DNA of 64,000 nt. Source: Halomicrococcus gelatinilyticus. Its GTDB lineage: Archaea; Halobacteriota; Halobacteria; Halobacteriales; Haladaptataceae. Each line of letters begins with the position of its first letter. The stretch's first letter is position 1. The translations under genes were made by a program, and so were the position numbers. Below the pieces are notes generated by a model. That model saw only the letters and a program-made list of their open reading frames with translations. It was not told the DNA's origin and made no database searches. Of this stretch, positions 34,620 to 43,850 are shown piece after piece. The stretch spans positions 682,001 through 746,000 of the forward strand of contig CP100465.1 in assembly GCA_024227995.1 (NCBI GenBank). Direction: 5' to 3'.

Positions 34620-35791
34620 TCTTTCCCCTTCTCGGCCCGGCCACGAGCCATGAGGAAGTTGGCTACGTATTCGGGGACCGATACGTTATCGGCTGGGAGC
34701 GTAAAAGTTTCGCCGCGCAGTTCGACCGTCACCGGCTCGTCCAGTTCGACCGTCACGTCGTGGCCGACGAACGTCTCGGGGACGGCGTCGACCAGCGGGT
34801 CGAACTGGTCGAGTTCGTCCCGCGAAATCCGGGTGACGGCCAGCGCGCTGCCGCCGTGGAGGCTCCCCGGCAGGCGGATGAGCCGGTGGGTGTCGGTCGT
34901 CACCGGTTCGTCCACGGCGGCGGTCTGCTCGGCGAACACCTCCTCGGCGAGTATCTTCGCCAGCTGGTAGAACGCCGGGTGGACGTCGACGTTGCCCGCC
35001 GCGATCTCGCGGCGGTTGTTCTCCGCCGCGGTGAGCGCCCCCGTCGCCTTCCCGCTGCCGATGCCGTCGAACTCCTGCAGGCGCTCCAGGGCGTCGTCCT
35101 CGCCCATCGCCAGCAGGTCGTCGACGAACGCTTCGAGGTGAGCGTGGACCCGCCGCCCCCACCCGCCGTCGGTCGGAAGCGTGCGCTTCTCGGTCGGGTT
35201 CTTCAGGCCGATGCCGGCGACCGTCTCCGTCTCGACGAGCGCGTCGAAGTCGAGGTCGGCCGCGCGGACGTAGTCGACCACCTCGCGGCGCTGGTCGCGG
35301 TCGAGGTGCTGGACGCCCGCGTCGCGGACGTGGACGTGGTACCCGCGCCCGCCGGAGAACACGACCGTCATGTCCTCGAACCCGAAGTCGCGTTCGAGCA
35401 GGTCCAGCAGGTCCAGCAGTTCGTCCTTGCACGCCGCGAGCATCTCGGCGTAGGAGTCCGCCTCGGGTTCGACCCCGGGCAGGTGGTCGGCGTCGAGGTC
35501 GAAGACGAGGTCCGAGCGCTGCCACTCCTTGTCGTCCATCGACCCCGCGCCGGGGTCCGCGTAGCGACCGGCCGAGAAGTAGACGTGGCGCGGTCGCTCG
35601 CGGTGGAGGAAGTCCCCCAGGTCACCGAGGTCGAGCAGCGAGTTGTGCCGGACCATCGTCGTCCCCGGGCCGGCCGTCCAGGGGATGTACCCCCACTCGC
35701 GCTCGTCCGCGCCCGGCGGCAGCGACGGCTCCACCCGCCGATAGTGGTCGCTGAACCGACCGCGGAGATACGCTCGCGTTCGCTCCTCCAT
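34616..35791 (-). CDS. priS: DNA primase small (catalytic) subunit PriS
   Basis: The 391-residue protein has the AEP primase catalytic acidic motif DLVFDLDADHLPG and the motif VFSGGRGYHVHVRD, with a SGRGYH-type His for nucleotide binding. A third motif RLPGSLHGGSAL follows. It makes RNA/DNA primers with PriL, which is not in this window. A TTTTTAGA element near 35817-35824 favours ATG 35791 over the GTG at 35812. It is coupled to the GINS gene, so primase and helicase factors are made together. Confidence 0.94.
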   Translation of the reverse strand: MEERTRAYLRGRFSDHYRRVEPSLPPGADEREWGYIPWTAGPGTTMVRHNSLLDLGDLGDFLHRERPRHVYFSAGRYADPGAGSMDDKEWQRSDLVFDLDADHLPGVEPEADSYAEMLAACKDELLDLLDLLERDFGFEDMTVVFSGGRGYHVHVRDAGVQHLDRDQRREVVDYVRAADLDFDALVETETVAGIGLKNPTEKRTLPTDGGWGRRVHAHLEAFVDDLLAMGEDDALERLQEFDGIGSGKATGALTAAENNRREIAAGNVDVHPAFYQLAKILAEEVFAEQTAAVDEPVTTDTHRLIRLPGSLHGGSALAVTRISRDELDQFDPLVDAVPETFVGHDVTVELDEPVTVELRGETFTLPADNVSVPEYVANFLMARGRAEKGKE

Positions 35792-35874
35792 CGTGATTGT
35801 CTGTGCAGTCACCCCTCTAAAAACCCGCTATCTTCTTCGGTGCTGTTTTCGACCGCCACCGTCTCACTGCGCGC

Positions 35875-36339
35875 ATGGCCGACAAATTCGTCCGCGTCGT
35901 CGCCCGCGGCGTCGTCCGGCGGAACGGGACCGACCGCGACCCGGCGCTGAGCGAGAACGGGACGGAACTCCTCGTCGCGCGCGAGCGGGACGCCGGTGGC
36001 GAGCCGTTCTACTGTCCGCTCGGCGGCGGCGTCGAGTTCGGCGAGCACAGCGCGGACGCCCTCCGCCGGGAGTTCGAGGAGGAACTCGGCGTGTCGCTGG
36101 CCGACGCGACCTACCGAGAGACGTACGAGTCGGTGTTCACCCACGACGGCGGACGGCATCACGAGCTCTGGCGGACGTACGACGTCGTCGTCGCGGCGTC
36201 CTGGCCGTACGAACGCGACGCGTTCCCGGCCTACGAGCCCGAACTGGACGAACAGATGCGCTGCGAGTGGAAGCCCGTCGACGCGTTCGTCGACGGAAAC
36301 GAGACGCTGTACCCGGCGGCCCTGCTCGACGGGCTGTGA
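35875..36339 (+). CDS. NUDIX hydrolase
   Basis: The 154-residue protein carries a full NUDIX box, GGGVEFGEHSADALRREFEE followed by ELGV, with the GX5EX7REUXEEXGU spacing. It hydrolyses a nucleoside diphosphate linked to another group; the substrate cannot be told from sequence. It is transcribed alone, divergent from priS, and abuts the sugar isomerase gene on the other strand with no gap. Confidence 0.9.
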   Translation: MADKFVRVVARGVVRRNGTDRDPALSENGTELLVARERDAGGEPFYCPLGGGVEFGEHSADALRREFEEELGVSLADATYRETYESVFTHDGGRHHELWRTYDVVVAASWPYERDAFPAYEPELDEQMRCEWKPVDAFVDGNETLYPAALLDGL

Positions 36340-37311
36340 CTACTCCGCCCAGTACGCCTCGCCGGGCGTCGTGCGGAAGACGGCGCGCTGGAGCACCTCG
36401 ACGGCCTTCTCCAGGCCCTCGCGAGAGCTCGTCAGCGAGTCCTCGTGCTCGATGGAGAGCGCGCCGTCGTAATCGACCATGCGGAGCGCGCTGACGACGT
36501 CCTTCCAGTGCTGCTCGCCGTGGCCGTACCCGACCGAGCGGAACAGCCACGACCGGTCCGCCTCGTCGGTGTACGGCGTCGTGTCGAGCACGCCCTTGTA
36601 GCGGGCGTTGGCCTCGTACACCTTCGTGTCCTTGGCGTGGAAGTGGTGGATGGCGTCGTGTTCGCCGAGCAGGCGGATGGCCTCGGGCACGTCGATGCCC
36701 TGCCAGTAGAGGTGGCTGGGGTCGAAGTTCGCACCGATGCGCTCGTTCGCCGCTTCGCGGAGTTCGAGCATGCCCGCGGGCTCGTGGACGAGCATGTTCG
36801 GGTGCATCTCGATGGCGACGTCGACGCCGTGGTCGTCGGCGTGCTCGGCCACCTCGCGCCAGTAGGGTTTCGCGACCTCCTCCCACTGGTACTCCAGCGC
36901 GTCGGCGTGTTCGCCCGGCCACGGCGCGGTGATCCAGTTCGGCACCTCGTCGTCGGGACCGCCGGCGGGCAGGCCCGAGAAGCAGGTCACGGCGTCGACG
37001 TCGAGCTGGTCGGCCAGCCGGACGGCCTCGCGGAGTTCCGCGTCGGCTTCGTCGGCGGTGTCGTCGTCGGGATGCAGCGGGTTGTTGTGCGTCGCCAGCG
37101 CGGAGATGCGCATGTCGTGCTCGTCCAGCAGGTCGTGGAGGTCGCTCTGGGCCTCGTCGTCGTCCAGGTACTGCGACCGCGGCAGGTGGTCGTCGCCGGG
37201 GTGGCCGCCGCAGCCGAGTTCGACGGCGTCGACGCCGATGCCGTCGAGGTACGCGAGCGCGTCGTCCAGCGATTCGCCGCCCAGCGGAACGGTGAGAACG
37301 CCGATGTCCAT
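36340..37311 (-). CDS. Sugar phosphate isomerase/epimerase (AP endonuclease 2 superfamily)
   Basis: The 323-residue TIM-barrel protein opens IGVLTVPLGGESLDDALAYL and has VELGCGGHPGDDHLPRSQ, VAIEMHPNMLV, ANFDPSHLYWQGID and FHAKDTKVYEANARY. These supply the metal-binding Glu, Asp and His residues of xylose-isomerase-like TIM barrels. Members act on sugars or inositol derivatives. It is the last gene of the - strand sugar section, 73 bases after an oxidoreductase gene, and so likely works with it in catabolism of the sugar imported by the ABC transporter. Confidence 0.87.
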   Translation of the reverse strand: MDIGVLTVPLGGESLDDALAYLDGIGVDAVELGCGGHPGDDHLPRSQYLDDDEAQSDLHDLLDEHDMRISALATHNNPLHPDDDTADEADAELREAVRLADQLDVDAVTCFSGLPAGGPDDEVPNWITAPWPGEHADALEYQWEEVAKPYWREVAEHADDHGVDVAIEMHPNMLVHEPAGMLELREAANERIGANFDPSHLYWQGIDVPEAIRLLGEHDAIHHFHAKDTKVYEANARYKGVLDTTPYTDEADRSWLFRSVGYGHGEQHWKDVVSALRMVDYDGALSIEHEDSLTSSREGLEKAVEVLQRAVFRTTPGEAYWAE

Positions 37312-37384
37312 GGGCGACCCACCACCCGATTCGGGAAAAGCGTTTTCGCGCCGCGTTCGTGCAGGGTGGTTCCCCGTCTGGCGG

Positions 37385-38452
37385 TTAGTCCAGTCTGACC
37401 GCGCTGCCCTGTTCGGACGAGCGGTAGATGGCGTCGATGACGCGCTGGACGGACAGCGACTGCTCGACGGTGTTCCGACCGGGGGCGACGTCCTCCTGGA
37501 CCGCCTCGAAGAAGACGCGCTGTTCGGCCTTGTGGGGGTCCTCCTGCCGGGTCGCGACCTCGCTGTCGGAGAAGTGGTCCGCGCCGACCATGCTGGTCTC
37601 GTAGAGCGTCAGCGAGTCGTCGCGCTTGTCGAAGCGCGCGCCGGCCTCCGTCCCCCGGACGTGGTACTGCTTGTTCGGTTCGCGGTTGGCGGCCCACGCG
37701 ACCTCCAGGGAGATGGTCTTGTCGTCGGCGCAGCGCACGAACGCCGTCACGGAGTCGTCGACGGTGAACCGCCCGGATTCGGTGTCCTCGCCCCACATCT
37801 CGAGGTACGTGTAGTCCTCGCGGCCGCCGAACTGCGAACGGACGGTACCGCTGACCTCGACGACCTCCGGGAAGTCGTGGAAGTACAGCGAGAGGTCGAT
37901 GGCGTGGACGCCGATGTCGATGAGCGCGCCGCCGCCGGCGACGTCGCGGTTGGTGAACCACGACCCCCGTCCCGGAATGCCGCGCCGACGGATGAAGTTC
38001 GCCTCGACGTGGCGGGTCTTGCCGAACCGGCCCTCCTCCTGGTACCCCTTGATGACCTCGACGGGGTTGCGGAACCGGTTGTGGAACCCGACCATACAGA
38101 ACCCGTCGGCGTTCCGGCTGGCCTCCGCGATGCGCTCGGCGCTCTCGAGGGTGTGCGCGAGGGGCTTCTCCAGCAGCACGTCGAGTCCGGCGTCGAGCGC
38201 CGCGACGGCGTACTCCTCGTGGAACTTGTTCGGCGTCGTGACGATGACGGCGTCCACGTCGGAGTCGTACAGCTCCTGGTAGCTCTCGAACGAGCGGGTG
38301 TCGTACTTCTCCGCGAACCGTGCGCGAGCGTCGGGGTTGATGTCGACGCCCCCGACGATCTCGTGCGGGAGGTCGGTGATCCGGTCGGCGTGGTAGTGGC
38401 CGATGTTGCCCAGACCGACGATGCCGACCCGGACCGGCTCACTGGAACTCAT
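37385..38452 (-). CDS. Gfo/Idh/MocA oxidoreductase of the sugar section
   Basis: The 355-residue protein has the Rossmann motif IVGLGNIGHYHADRI, LEKPLAHTLES with the catalytic Lys and GGALIDIGVHAIDLSL of the family. It probably oxidises a sugar, sugar acid or inositol with NAD(P). The start overlaps no other gene. An AGAATAACC element about 25 bases upstream gives it its own promoter despite lying downstream of the ABC transporter operon on the same strand. Its substrate is unknown. Confidence 0.88.
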   Translation of the reverse strand: MSSSEPVRVGIVGLGNIGHYHADRITDLPHEIVGGVDINPDARARFAEKYDTRSFESYQELYDSDVDAVIVTTPNKFHEEYAVAALDAGLDVLLEKPLAHTLESAERIAEASRNADGFCMVGFHNRFRNPVEVIKGYQEEGRFGKTRHVEANFIRRRGIPGRGSWFTNRDVAGGGALIDIGVHAIDLSLYFHDFPEVVEVSGTVRSQFGGREDYTYLEMWGEDTESGRFTVDDSVTAFVRCADDKTISLEVAWAANREPNKQYHVRGTEAGARFDKRDDSLTLYETSMVGADHFSDSEVATRQEDPHKAEQRVFFEAVQEDVAPGRNTVEQSLSVQRVIDAIYRSSEQGSAVRLD

Positions 38453-38574
38453 TATCTCCGCTCAACAGTGCGGCAGGGTTATTCTTTCCCGTTCCGGGGT
38501 CTCTGTCCGTGAGACTGGTATGTATCGCGACGTTACCTGACAGTACGTCCATATGACGGCTGGCGGTCCGGCGA

Positions 38575-38594
38575 CGCGTCCGTTCGCGGACGCG
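38575..38594. terminator. Hairpin with TTCG loop after the ABC transporter operon
   Basis: CGCGTCCG, TTCG and CGGACGCG form a perfect 8-bp stem with a tetraloop, 47 bases after the last codon of the operon (transcribed on the - strand, where the loop reads CGAA). No clear T-tract follows, so it may stabilise the 3' end of the transcript rather than end transcription. Confidence 0.45.
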
Positions 38595-38641
38595 ATCGAG
38601 AGGGAGACGGAGAGTCACGTCACTACATCTGACGGTCCGCG

Positions 38642-38845
38642 TCAGTAAAGCTGCTGTTTCTGTTCTTCCTTCTCGCGCTCGGCCTCCTCCTGCTGGCGCT
38701 GCTCGCGTCTGGCCGCCAGCAACCCTCTCACCCCAGGGATTATCTTGTTCTTCAGGTCGAGGACGAACGAGACGACGCCGTAGGCCCAGAAGAAAAAGAG
38801 GAGGGTCCCCGCGCCGAGGTAGAGCCAGCCGAGCTCGGTGACCAT
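38642..38845 (-). CDS. Small single-TM protein of the sugar ABC operon
   Basis: The 67-residue protein has one hydrophobic segment (about residues 6-30) and a highly charged Arg/Glu/Gln C-terminal helix. It begins one base after the ATPase gene stop, so it belongs to the transporter operon. I do not recognise a named family; an accessory subunit of the importer is an inference from position. Confidence 0.75.
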   Translation of the reverse strand: MVTELGWLYLGAGTLLFFFWAYGVVSFVLDLKNKIIPGVRGLLAARREQRQQEEAEREKEEQKQQLY

Positions 38846-38846
38846 C

Positions 38847-40043
38847 TCAGTCGTCCCCCTCCGCTTCCGTCCCGGTCGCCTCGGGCCCCGACACCGGGAA
38901 CTCGAGGGTGTGCGCGATGGCGTCGCCCGTCGCCGTGTCGAACAGGTGGACGCGGTCCCGGTCGAGGACGACCTGGACGTCTTCGTCGATGTCGACGTCG
39001 GAGTCCGGGTCGACGCTCATCAGCAACTGGTGGGCGTCCTCCGCTTCGGTCTCCATCCCGCCGCCGCCCGCCCGCTCCCGCTCGCCCGTGAGGAGGTAGA
39101 CGAATATCTCGTCGCCCATCGGTTCCAGCACGTCCGTCCGGGCGTCGATCGGCTCGGTCGGGTTGGCGATCGAGTCGGCGTCCTCGCGGAGGTGGACGTC
39201 CTCGGGTCTTACCCCCAGCGTCAGGGTGTCGCCCGGCGCGACGTCGGGAAGATTCCCTGGTTCGAACTTGACGTGGTAGTCCGGCGTCGCCAGCCCGGTC
39301 TCGTCGACGTTGCCCTCGGCGAAGTTCATGCTCGGCGACCCGATGAACCCCGCGACGAACAGGTTGGCGGGCTCGTTGTAGCACGTGAGCGGCGGCGCGA
39401 ACTGCTGAAGTTCGCCCTTGTTGATGACCGCGATGCGACTCGACATCGTCATCGCCTCCGCCTGGTCGTGGGTGACGTAGACGATGGTCGCGTCGAGTTC
39501 CTTGTGGAGTCGCTGGAGCTCCGTCCGCATGTGGACGCGCAGCTTCGCGTCGAGGTTCGCCAGCGGCTCGTCCATCAGGAACACCTCCGGTTCCCGGACG
39601 ATGGCGCGCGCGATGGCGACGCGCTGGCGCTGGCCGCCGGACATCTCGTCTGGCATCCGGTCGAGCATCCCCTCCAGCTGGACGATCTCGGCCGCGCGCT
39701 CGACCCGTCGGTCGACCTCCTCCGTCTCGTAGTCGCGCAGGCGAAGGCCGAAGCTGATGTTGTCGTACACGTCCATGTGCGGGAACAGCGCGATGTTCTG
39801 GAACACCATCGCTATCCCGCGGTCCTTCGGCGGCAGGTCGGTCACCTCCCGTTCGGCGATGGTTATCGTCCCCTCTGTGGGTTTCGTGAGACCGGCGATG
39901 GTCTCCAGCGTGGTCGACTTCCCGCAGCCCGAGGGGCCGACGAGCGTGACGAACTCGCCGTCCTCGATGTGCAGGTTCATGTCTTCGACTGCCGTTACGT
40001 CCTGGTATCGTTTCGAGACGTCTTCGAGTATGACTTCACCCAT
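38847..40043 (-). CDS. Carbohydrate ABC transporter ATPase (MsmK/UgpC type)
   Basis: The 398-residue protein has Walker A GPSGCGKSTT (about residues 35-44), signature MSGGQRQRVAIARAI, Walker B VFLMDEPLANLDAK and the switch His in VTHDQAEAM. A C-terminal OB-type regulatory domain (about 240-370) is typical of CUT1 sugar importers. It ends in an acidic tail. It powers the importer formed with the two permeases encoded upstream, six bases away. Confidence 0.93.
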   Translation of the reverse strand: MGEVILEDVSKRYQDVTAVEDMNLHIEDGEFVTLVGPSGCGKSTTLETIAGLTKPTEGTITIAEREVTDLPPKDRGIAMVFQNIALFPHMDVYDNISFGLRLRDYETEEVDRRVERAAEIVQLEGMLDRMPDEMSGGQRQRVAIARAIVREPEVFLMDEPLANLDAKLRVHMRTELQRLHKELDATIVYVTHDQAEAMTMSSRIAVINKGELQQFAPPLTCYNEPANLFVAGFIGSPSMNFAEGNVDETGLATPDYHVKFEPGNLPDVAPGDTLTLGVRPEDVHLREDADSIANPTEPIDARTDVLEPMGDEIFVYLLTGERERAGGGGMETEAEDAHQLLMSVDPDSDVDIDEDVQVVLDRDRVHLFDTATGDAIAHTLEFPVSGPEATGTEAEGDD

Positions 40044-40049
40044 TGTGTA

Positions 40050-40964
40050 TCACTCCTTGAGCGCTCCCGCGGTGAGTCCGCTGACGATCTTCTCCTGGGC
40101 GATGACGACGAGGATGGCGATGGGCAACACCCCCACGATGCTCGCCGCCGCCATGAGGTTGTACGACGACGCGTACTGACCCTGGTAGCCCAGGATGCCC
40201 CAGACGAGCGGGGCCCAGTTCTGTGCCTCGCCGTTGGTCATCAGGAACGAGAAGAAGAACTCGTTGTACACGTTGATAAATGTGAGCACGCCTGCCGTCG
40301 CCACGCCCGGCGCCGACAGCGGGATGATGACCCGGAACAGCGCGCCGAGCCGCGTCGTCCCCTCGATCCGGGCGGCGTCCTCCAGGCCGTCCGGGATCTG
40401 GCTGTAGAACGTCGTCAGGATGAAGATGGAGAGGGGCAGGAACAGCGCGCTGAACGGCAGGACCATCGCCCCGGGCGTGTTGTACAGCATCGGGCTGTTG
40501 AGGCCGAATATCTCGATGTTCCCGGTGAACAGCCGGAACAGCGGCAGCAGGAACGCCGCCGGCGGGAAGTACGAGATGATGAGGACGAGCAGCATCAGCG
40601 TCCCTCGGCCCGGGAAGTCGAGGCGGCCGAACACGTAGCCTGCCAGGCTTGCCAGCACGAGCACGATGGCCGTCGTCAACAGCGCGAGCACGAAGCTGTT
40701 GAACATGTAGACGTGGAACGGCAGGCGCTCGAAGACCGTGACGAAGGCCCCGGGATTGAACCCCTTCGGCAGCAGGCCCATGTCGACGATGGCGTTGCTC
40801 GGCGTGAGCGCCAGCACCAGCAGCCAGTAGAACGGGAACAGCGTGGTGAGGAGGAAGAACACCGTCACCAGGTAGAACATCCCCCGGTAGGTGCTCTCGG
40901 GGTCCTCCATGGAGTCTTTCGCCCACTGCTGGATGCGCCCGCGCTTCTCGTCTGCCTGCGCCAT
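40050..40964 (-). CDS. Carbohydrate ABC transporter permease (MalG-like)
   Basis: The 304-residue protein has six hydrophobic segments and the EAA loop DAARIEGTTRLGALFRVIIP, which contacts the ATPase. An N-terminal cytoplasmic stretch precedes TM1. It forms the membrane channel with the MalF-like permease encoded one base upstream. Confidence 0.93.
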   Translation of the reverse strand: MAQADEKRGRIQQWAKDSMEDPESTYRGMFYLVTVFFLLTTLFPFYWLLVLALTPSNAIVDMGLLPKGFNPGAFVTVFERLPFHVYMFNSFVLALLTTAIVLVLASLAGYVFGRLDFPGRGTLMLLVLIISYFPPAAFLLPLFRLFTGNIEIFGLNSPMLYNTPGAMVLPFSALFLPLSIFILTTFYSQIPDGLEDAARIEGTTRLGALFRVIIPLSAPGVATAGVLTFINVYNEFFFSFLMTNGEAQNWAPLVWGILGYQGQYASSYNLMAAASIVGVLPIAILVVIAQEKIVSGLTAGALKE

Positions 40965-40965
40965 G

Positions 40966-41952
40966 TCAGAACTCCCCCTGTGAGGAGCCGCGGAACTTCA
41001 CGATGTACACCGACACCACGATTCCGATGATGGCCGCCGTCACGAAGGCGACGGCCGCGGCCGTCCCGTACCGGCGCACGCTGAACGTCGTGACGACGAG
41101 ACAGGACAGCGACGGCACCGTCGTACAGCCGGACATCGTCTCGATGAGGCCGTAGATGCGCATCGCGGCGACGGTGCGGAACAGCATCGCGACCATCACG
41201 GTCGGGAGGATGATCGGCATCGTGATCATCTTGAACTGCTGCCACTTCGACGCGCCGGCGACCTTCGCCACGTCGTAGAGGCTCCGGTCGACGCTCTGGA
41301 GGCCCGCGAGGATGAGCAGGGCCATGAACGCCGTCGCCTTCCAGACGTCGGCGACGATGATGAGCGTCAGGGCTTCCGGGCTGTTGACCAGCGGCGTCTG
41401 CGAGAAGCCCAGCCAGTTGTTGACGAAGTCGGCGCCGAAGCCGATGCCGGGCTGGAACAGCAGGTAGAAGATCATCCCCTGGATGACGATGGGCACCGCC
41501 CACGGGAGGATGATAGCCACCCGGACCCAGCGCCGGCCCCGGAAGTCCTGGTCCAGCACCAGCGCCTGTCCGAAGCCGATGAGCGTCTCGAGCGCCACGC
41601 TCACGATCGTGAAGATGAACGTGACGAACAATGCGCTCTTGAACGGCGTGCTCACGTCGATAAACGGCTGTGGGAGGGCGACCACGTCGAGTTTCCCGGT
41701 CAACAGGTCGACGTAGTTGCTGAAGCCGACGAACTCGCCGATCTGCGCCGCACCCCGGATGCTGTCCGCGTGCAGCGACATCTGGAACGTTCGCAGGAGC
41801 GGCCAGAACGCGATGACGCCCAGCAGCAACAGGGCAGGGAACAGGAGGAGGTACGCGAACTGCGTCTCGCTCAGGTTCTCCATCCACCGGACCGTCCCGG
41901 CGTACACGCCCGACTTCTCCCGCGTAAGTCCTGACTCGCTTTCAGTTGCCAT
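40966..41952 (-). CDS. Carbohydrate ABC transporter permease (MalF-like)
   Basis: The 328-residue protein has six or seven hydrophobic segments and an EAA loop DVAKVAGASKWQQFKMITMP. It pairs with the MalG-like permease. Its gene starts two bases after the substrate-binding protein stop. The periplasm-side loop after TM1 is of ordinary length. Confidence 0.93.
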   Translation of the reverse strand: MATESESGLTREKSGVYAGTVRWMENLSETQFAYLLLFPALLLLGVIAFWPLLRTFQMSLHADSIRGAAQIGEFVGFSNYVDLLTGKLDVVALPQPFIDVSTPFKSALFVTFIFTIVSVALETLIGFGQALVLDQDFRGRRWVRVAIILPWAVPIVIQGMIFYLLFQPGIGFGADFVNNWLGFSQTPLVNSPEALTLIIVADVWKATAFMALLILAGLQSVDRSLYDVAKVAGASKWQQFKMITMPIILPTVMVAMLFRTVAAMRIYGLIETMSGCTTVPSLSCLVVTTFSVRRYGTAAAVAFVTAAIIGIVVSVYIVKFRGSSQGEF

Positions 41953-41954
41953 TG

Positions 41955-43403
41955 TTACTCGTTAGCATTGTAGTTTTCGATCTGGCGGATCTGGTCTTTC
42001 AACGTGTTCATCGCCCTCTCCGGCGGCGTGTCCCCGGAGTAGGCTGCGTGAACGCTCTGTGCGATCTTGTTCGACTGCTGCGGCCAGACCGCCGTCACGG
42101 GCCTGGGAACCGCGTTCTTGCCGGCTACTCGTAGCTGGTCGACGTACCGACCGATGATATCGACCTGTCGCGCTTGTTCGGACTCCAACAGGCTGGGACG
42201 TGGTGGCGTCCATCCGATGACGCCCATCATCTCGAGCTGGAAGGACGGCTGCATCATCGCGCGCAGCACCTCGATGCACTGCTCGCGCTTGGGCGAGTTC
42301 GGATTGATGGTGTTGTGCCAGCCGCCGAGCGCGGCGGCGGGACCGCCAGTCCCCTCGTACTCCGCCTCCTTCTGGGAGACGCCGTACGGGATTGGCATCA
42401 CGCCGAGGTCCCGCCCGAACACGTCCTCGGCACCGTTGATGATGATGGAGTACGGCCAGTTGCGGTGCATGACGACGTTCCCGTTCGTGAACGGCGCTCG
42501 CGACGGCTCCTCCGTCCACGACAGCACTGCTCGCGGCGATATGCCGCCGGCGTACCCGTCCAGCGTGTTCGACGCGTTCGACCCGTGGATGAACGTCCGG
42601 ATCATCCGGACGGAGTCGATGACTGGCTTCTCGGCGACGGTAACCGGACGCTCGCCGATGGGGCCGAACAGGTTGTCGTGGGAGCCGAAGTACGCGCCGC
42701 CCCACGAGGTCATGAACTCGTTGAAGTCACAGCAGGACAGCCCCGCGTAGAGGTCCCCCTGGAAGCTGAACCCGTAGGCGACGTCGTCGTTCTGCTCTTT
42801 GACCTCCTTGGTCACCTTCGAGAACTTCTTCCAGTGCATCGACTCCGTCGCCCAGTCGTTCTTCTCGGGCTGGAAACCGGCCTCCTTCACGAGGTCCTTT
42901 CGGTACTGCATCGTCGGGAAGTCCACGAACACGGGGATGCCGTACAGGTCTCCCGTCCCCGACTTTGCGGTGGCGACGCTGGCGTCGAAGAAGTTCTGTC
43001 GCACCGACTTCACCATGTCCTGTGGCAGGGCGTCGCTGAGGTTCAGCACCTGGCGGCGGGCGATGAAGGTGAGCGCCCAGCCGCTGTCCATCAACATCAG
43101 GTCGGGCTCCTCGAGGTTCGCCGAGAGCCACCGCTGGTACTGGGACTGACGAACTCCGGTCTGTCGGGACCCTGCAAGCACCTCGACGGAGATGTCCTTC
43201 GATAGTCCGGCCCTGTGCAACGCGTCGTTGATAGCCTGCGCGTTGTCTGCAGCGTCGGAGTCCGCGGCCCACTTGACCGTATTGGGGTCGGCGCTCTGCC
43301 CGCGAGACGTACATCCCGCTAGCCCCGCAGCCGCTCCCGAAGCTCCGACGGCCTTCACGAAGCTTCTGCGTGACACACCTTCACGCGACCTGGCCCCTAC
43401 CAT
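41955..43403 (-). CDS. Carbohydrate ABC transporter substrate-binding lipoprotein (Tat)
   Basis: The 482-residue protein has a Tat signal SRRSFVKAVGASGAAAGLAGC with the lipobox Cys at residue 31, so it is exported folded and anchored outside the cell. The mature part resembles family 1 solute-binding proteins (VADYDN-style lobes; GGWHNTINPNS and GWTPPRPSLL). It delivers a sugar to the two permeases. I chose ATG 43403; TTTATAA at 43429-43435 lies about 26-32 bases upstream, and the longer frame has no signal-peptide sense. The sugar is unknown. Confidence 0.9.
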   Translation of the reverse strand: MVGARSREGVSRRSFVKAVGASGAAAGLAGCTSRGQSADPNTVKWAADSDAADNAQAINDALHRAGLSKDISVEVLAGSRQTGVRQSQYQRWLSANLEEPDLMLMDSGWALTFIARRQVLNLSDALPQDMVKSVRQNFFDASVATAKSGTGDLYGIPVFVDFPTMQYRKDLVKEAGFQPEKNDWATESMHWKKFSKVTKEVKEQNDDVAYGFSFQGDLYAGLSCCDFNEFMTSWGGAYFGSHDNLFGPIGERPVTVAEKPVIDSVRMIRTFIHGSNASNTLDGYAGGISPRAVLSWTEEPSRAPFTNGNVVMHRNWPYSIIINGAEDVFGRDLGVMPIPYGVSQKEAEYEGTGGPAAALGGWHNTINPNSPKREQCIEVLRAMMQPSFQLEMMGVIGWTPPRPSLLESEQARQVDIIGRYVDQLRVAGKNAVPRPVTAVWPQQSNKIAQSVHAAYSGDTPPERAMNTLKDQIRQIENYNANE

Positions 43404-43428
43404 GACACCATTGAACGGAATCGAATCA

Positions 43429-43435
43429 TTTATAA
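43429..43435 (-). promoter_or_regulatory. TATA box of the sugar ABC operon
   Basis: Read on the - strand this is TTATAAA, about 26-32 bases before the ATG at 43403. It fixes the start of the substrate-binding protein and indicates leaderless transcription. Confidence 0.65.
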
Positions 43436-43817
43436 CTTTGGCACGATTGAGTACGGAAATTGTAAGTTTCCCGACCAACTGGGGGTTCTTGCCGCAGACG
43501 AGAAGTCATCCGATGGCGAAAGGACCGGCGGTAGAATCACGTCACCCGGCGACGAGTACGAGCCCGTTTCGTTCACGGACAGCCTCATGAAATATGTCGG
43601 GTTGGATTATGTGATACGTTCCATCTCCACGCAACCAGGGGCGTTCACGGGGGCACTGACGGAGTCCAGCGTTCGACGGCGCTCGCCCGGTCAGTCTATC
43701 CGTCCCGACGCCGTCGGTGAGATCGATCGCGCACTCTCGTCCGGCAGAATGCCCTCTCCCCGGACAGTCCACCCACCACAGGCACTCTGGCAGTTCCCGT
43801 GCGCACGCGTAGAATTT

Positions 43818-43850
43818 CTACAGCAGTGCAGTAGTCTACGGCAGTGCAGT
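43818..43850. repeat. Two 15-base direct repeats in the intergenic region
   Basis: CTACAGCAGTGCAGT (43818-43832) and CTACGGCAGTGCAGT (43836-43850) match at 14 of 15 positions with an 18-base period. CAGCAG follows shortly after. They could bind a regulator on one face of the helix or be a chance expansion. Confidence 0.55.

Noticed and set aside
43449..43453. TrmB binding site before the sugar ABC operon
   Set aside because: Only the half-site TACTC is present. The second half GAGTA at 7-8 bases is missing, so I do not call a TrmB box.
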